From Clostridia bacterium (GTDB taxonomy: Bacteria > Bacillota > Clostridia > TANB77 > CAG-508), in the NCBI GenBank assembly GCA_022791735.1, contig JAAVZQ010000077.1, positions 1-8,695 of the forward strand: DNA of 8,695 nucleotides, in the 5' to 3' direction. Below the pieces are notes generated by a model, which was not told the origin of the DNA, did not search any database, and saw nothing but the letters and a program-made list of their open reading frames with translations. The position numbers and the translations under genes were made by a program. Of this stretch, positions 6,734 to 8,695 are shown one piece after another. The first letter of the stretch is position 1. Each line of letters opens with the position of its first letter.

Positions 6734-7602
6734 TAATGAAAAATATATCTAAGATAAAAGCAAATATTATGATATCATCAAACAAAAAATCAAGTAACTT
6801 GTTAGAACGGTACATATAGCTCAATATTTAAGGGAAGAAGTTCAAATTTTGAAGACCTAAGAGAATATACTTTTGGAGACAATATAAAAGACATAGATTG
6901 GAGAGCATCTGCAAGAAGTCCTAAAACATTTGTGAGGGAGTATAGAGCAGAGAAAAGCCATAATATATTAATAGTCATAGATACAGGTAAAAAGATGCTT
7001 GCAGACACAGAGAAGCGGAGAGAAAAAATCTAATATAGCAATTATGACAGCAGGTACAATTTTTTATATTGCAAATAATAATAAAGATTATACTCGGTAT
7101 GATTTATAATAAAGAAGATGATATGCAATTTTCTACATTCAAAACAGGACTAGGAAGTATAGAACAGGCACTTTTGACATATGAAAAAGATGTAGAACAG
7201 ACACAAAAATCATATTTGGGACAAACACTTGAATATATAAGCAAAAAAATGAAAAGAAAAATGATAATATTTGTGATAACAGATTTAGAAGGGCTTGACA
7301 GCATAGAAGAAAGCACTGTAAGACAAATAACTTGTGCAAACGATATGCTGTTTTTGAGTATAAATGATGCATATATGACAGGAGATAAAGCCTATGATAT
7401 AGAAAGTGATTTATATATACCCAGTATTTTATTAAATGATAAAAAACTTTATGAGCTTGAACGAAAAATGAAAGAAGAAACATATGCAAAATGTACAGAA
7501 AAGCTTAAAAAATATAATGTGCAAGTAGAAAGTATTTCAGAAGAAAAAGAAATTGTAACACGAATTATATCTTTATTAGAAAGACACAGGGTTGCAAAAT
7601 AA
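6730..7602 (+). CDS. DUF58 protein readable only with three +1 shifts, each at CGG
   Basis: The start overlaps the MoxR stop (ATGA); an ATG at 6736 in the same frame is possible. The zero frame ends after 29 codons at TAG 6817. Applying a +1 shift at each in-frame CGG (6808, 7016, 7095) gives one uninterrupted 289-residue protein, normal for this family: LLE-G-TYSSIFKGR, then the DUF58 signature REYTFGDNIKDIDWRASAR (44-62), then a VWA-like strand ending VIDTGKKM (D84), and a helical C-terminal part ending at 7602. Gly27 and Gly122, which the shifts create, match conserved glycines of the family (SGEYxSxFKGR and DKVGL). The metal site is degenerate (DTGKK rather than DxSxS). There are no other stops or indels, and the flanking operon genes are intact, so decay is unlikely. 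DUF58 proteins work with MoxR ATPases; the biochemical role is unresolved. Confidence 0.85.
6808..6811 (+). other. +1 frameshift site CGGT (DUF58 site 1)
   Basis: Zero frame GAA CGG TAC ATA TAG would stop two codons after CGG. Resuming on GGT gives E-G-TYSSIFKGR, where the Gly aligns with the conserved Gly of the family's SGEYxS motif. Confidence 0.78.
7016..7019 (+). other. +1 frameshift site CGGA (DUF58 site 2)
   Basis: In the frame set by site 1, the codons are GAG AAG CGG AGA and then a TAA four codons after CGG. Resuming on GGA gives EK-G-EKKSNIAIM, matching the family's Gly/Lys-rich turn before the next helix. Confidence 0.75.
7095..7098 (+). other. +1 frameshift site CGGT (DUF58 site 3)
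   Basis: In the frame set by site 2, the codons are TAT ACT CGG TAT GAT TTA TAA. Resuming on GGT gives DYT-G-MIYNKED, where the Gly aligns with the conserved Gly of DxVGLxxF in DUF58 proteins. Confidence 0.78.
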
Positions 7603-7631
7603 TTAGCAGTTGGCTTTAAGAAAGGATTATT

Positions 7632-8096
7632 ATGCAAATATCAGTTGCTTTGCAAAATTCATTTGTATTTGAAATAATTTTATTAGTAATTTTGGCAATT
7701 TTCATTCTAGGGATGACGATTTATTTTGCATTGAAAAAAAGCAAGAAAAAGCAAAAAGAAGAGATAGAAATCAAAGAAGTTAATTCAAAAGACAAAAAAG
7801 AAATACAGAAAAAATATTTGAAAGATTTAGACAAGCTATCAAAAGAAGTAGAAGAAAATAAAGTAAATTCAAGAGAAGCATACCAAAAACTAAGCACCAT
7901 AATTAGATATTTTGTTTATGAAGTTACAAACATAAAAGTGCAGAATTATACCTTAAAAGAGATAAAAAAGATAAATATGCCTATACTTTATGAATTAATA
8001 CAGGAATACTATAAGCCAGAATTTGCAAGACAATTCTTAGGAAATATAAAACTATCAATTGATAAAACCAGAAAGGTAATAGAAAAATGGAATTAA
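7632..8096 (+). CDS. Small membrane-anchored coiled-coil protein of the MoxR operon (DUF4381-like position)
   Basis: A 154-residue protein with one N-terminal transmembrane segment (about 11-34), a strongly charged Lys/Glu-rich stretch with coiled-coil character (35-80), and a helical C-terminal domain (REAYQKLSTIIRYFVYEV, then LYELIQEYYKPEFARQF). It sits between DUF58 and the VWA gene, where Bat-type operons often encode a small membrane protein of the DUF4381 type; the pattern is similar in size and layout, but I cannot establish homology by eye. AAGGA at 7622-7626 lies five bases before the ATG, and the gap from the DUF58 stop is 29 bases. It would sit in the membrane with the helical domain probably cytoplasmic. 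There are no frameshifts and no CGG codons. Confidence 0.8.
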   Translation: MQISVALQNSFVFEIILLVILAIFILGMTIYFALKKSKKKQKEEIEIKEVNSKDKKEIQKKYLKDLDKLSKEVEENKVNSREAYQKLSTIIRYFVYEVTNIKVQNYTLKEIKKINMPILYELIQEYYKPEFARQFLGNIKLSIDKTRKVIEKWN

Positions 8097-8695
8097 TGTA
8101 CCCATTTGTCTTGATTGTGGGAATTTTGTTTCTAATTATATTAATATTTGTGAATCTAAAAAAGAAAAGTACATATGAAAATGGAAAAAAGGTTGCAAAC
8201 ACACAATTTGTAAAAGAAATGCCATATTATCAAGAAGTTATGAAAAAATACAAAAAACTAACAAGTACAATAAAAATATTGTGCATTATTTCAATGGTTA
8301 TGTCACTACTACTTCTTGCAAGACCATGTACTATTGATGCAAGTGAAAATCCACAGTATAGCAGAGATATAATTTTATGTATGGATGTATCAGATTCTGT
8401 AAATGAACTAAATGAGGAGTTAGTAAATAATCTTAAGAAAGTAGTTGGAAGTTTAAAAGGAGAAAGGTTTGGAATAAGTATTTTTAATACATCATCAGTA
8501 CTGCTTGTTCCTTTAACAGATGACTATGATTATGTAATAGAAACATTAGATAACTTGCAAAAGAACTTTGCAGCAAGAAACAGTTTTTTAAAAAAAGGGA
8601 CAATTTCTGGGAATGACAATGTATATTATGCAACAGAATACATACAAGCAGGTACACTTGTAGGAAATGAGATACGAGGAAGCTCAATAATAGGA
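8087..8695 (+). CDS. VWA-domain membrane protein, BatA-like (3' partial)
   Basis: The frame is open to the window's right edge (203 codons seen). There is a transmembrane segment near the N-terminus (about 5-23, YPFVLIVGILFLIILIFV), a second at about 66-81 (IKILCIISMVMSLLLLA), and then the start of a von Willebrand factor A domain, RDIILCMDVSDSV, with a MIDAS motif D100-x-S102-x-S104 for a divalent metal. This layout is typical of BatA proteins, whose VWA domain faces away from the cytoplasm between membrane helices. The start at 8087 overlaps the preceding stop by ten bases; ATG 8096 in the same frame (TAATG junction) is an alternative. AAAGG at about 8072-8076 favours 8087. Co-occurrence with MoxR and DUF58 supports the assignment. 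No CGG occurs in the visible part. Confidence 0.85.
   Translation, partial: MELMYPFVLIVGILFLIILIFVNLKKKSTYENGKKVANTQFVKEMPYYQEVMKKYKKLTSTIKILCIISMVMSLLLLARPCTIDASENPQYSRDIILCMDVSDSVNELNEELVNNLKKVVGSLKGERFGISIFNTSSVLLVPLTDDYDYVIETLDNLQKNFAARNSFLKKGTISGNDNVYYATEYIQAGTLVGNEIRGSSIIG

Noticed and set aside
4672..7098. Classic slippery-sequence frameshifting (-1 heptamer or P-site +1 slip)
   Set aside because: No X XXY YYZ heptamer or shared downstream structure is seen at the sites, and the preceding codons cannot re-pair one base downstream.
6730..7602. DUF58 as a degraded pseudogene
   Set aside because: Decay gives mixed indels and stops. Here there are three identical +1 events at CGG, no other lesions, and a full-length conserved product once they are applied.
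7069..7602. A separate gene starting at ATG 7069
   Set aside because: The ATG lies inside the DUF58 coding region in another frame and lacks a ribosome binding site; the real coding frame enters here only at the CGG at 7095.

Overview
The window is AT-rich (by eye about 30% GC), with dense co-directional genes on the + strand, strong AGGAGG-type ribosome binding sites, short U-tailed hairpin terminators, an LPXTG sorting signal, and cohesin and dockerin modules. Together these suggest a low-GC Clostridia (Bacillota) genome, possibly an uncultured gut lineage. TAA, TAG and TGA all serve as stops, so UGA is not reassigned.

Left half (1-5610): four secreted or surface proteins, each with a cohesin-like domain. 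The first, cut by the window's left edge, carries an InlB-like/Ig-like region, a cohesin and a C-terminal dockerin. The second is a small cohesin with a Thr-Pro linker and an LPQTG wall anchor. A terminator and a 256-bp imperfect inverted repeat follow. A good promoter then drives a secreted transglutaminase-fold protein with its own cohesin and dockerin, and a cohesin on a long Pro/Thr linker with a C-terminal membrane anchor. Wall- or membrane-tethered cohesins beside dockerin-bearing proteins look like a non-cellulosomal surface assembly.

Right half (5610-8695): a MoxR AAA+ ATPase, a DUF58 protein, a small membrane-anchored coiled-coil protein, and the start of a VWA-domain membrane protein. 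This is a Bat-like (MoxR/DUF58/VWA) operon with its own promoter.

The most striking signal cuts across both halves. Two well-conserved genes are open only if the ribosome shifts +1: once in the cohesin gene (4672) and three times in the DUF58 gene (6808, 7016, 7095). All four shifts have the same signature: the zero-frame codon is CGG, and the correct frame resumes on the GGN that follows the C, read as glycine. Two of these glycines, and less certainly a third, match conserved family positions. Every CGG that falls in frame within the coding sequence of this window is one of these four sites. All other CGG triplets in genes straddle codons, while CGA, CGC and CGT are used as ordinary Arg codons. 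This suggests CGG is not a normal Arg codon here but a +1 frameshift or four-base CGGN glycine signal. A systematic sequencing artefact (spurious C before GG) is the main alternative.
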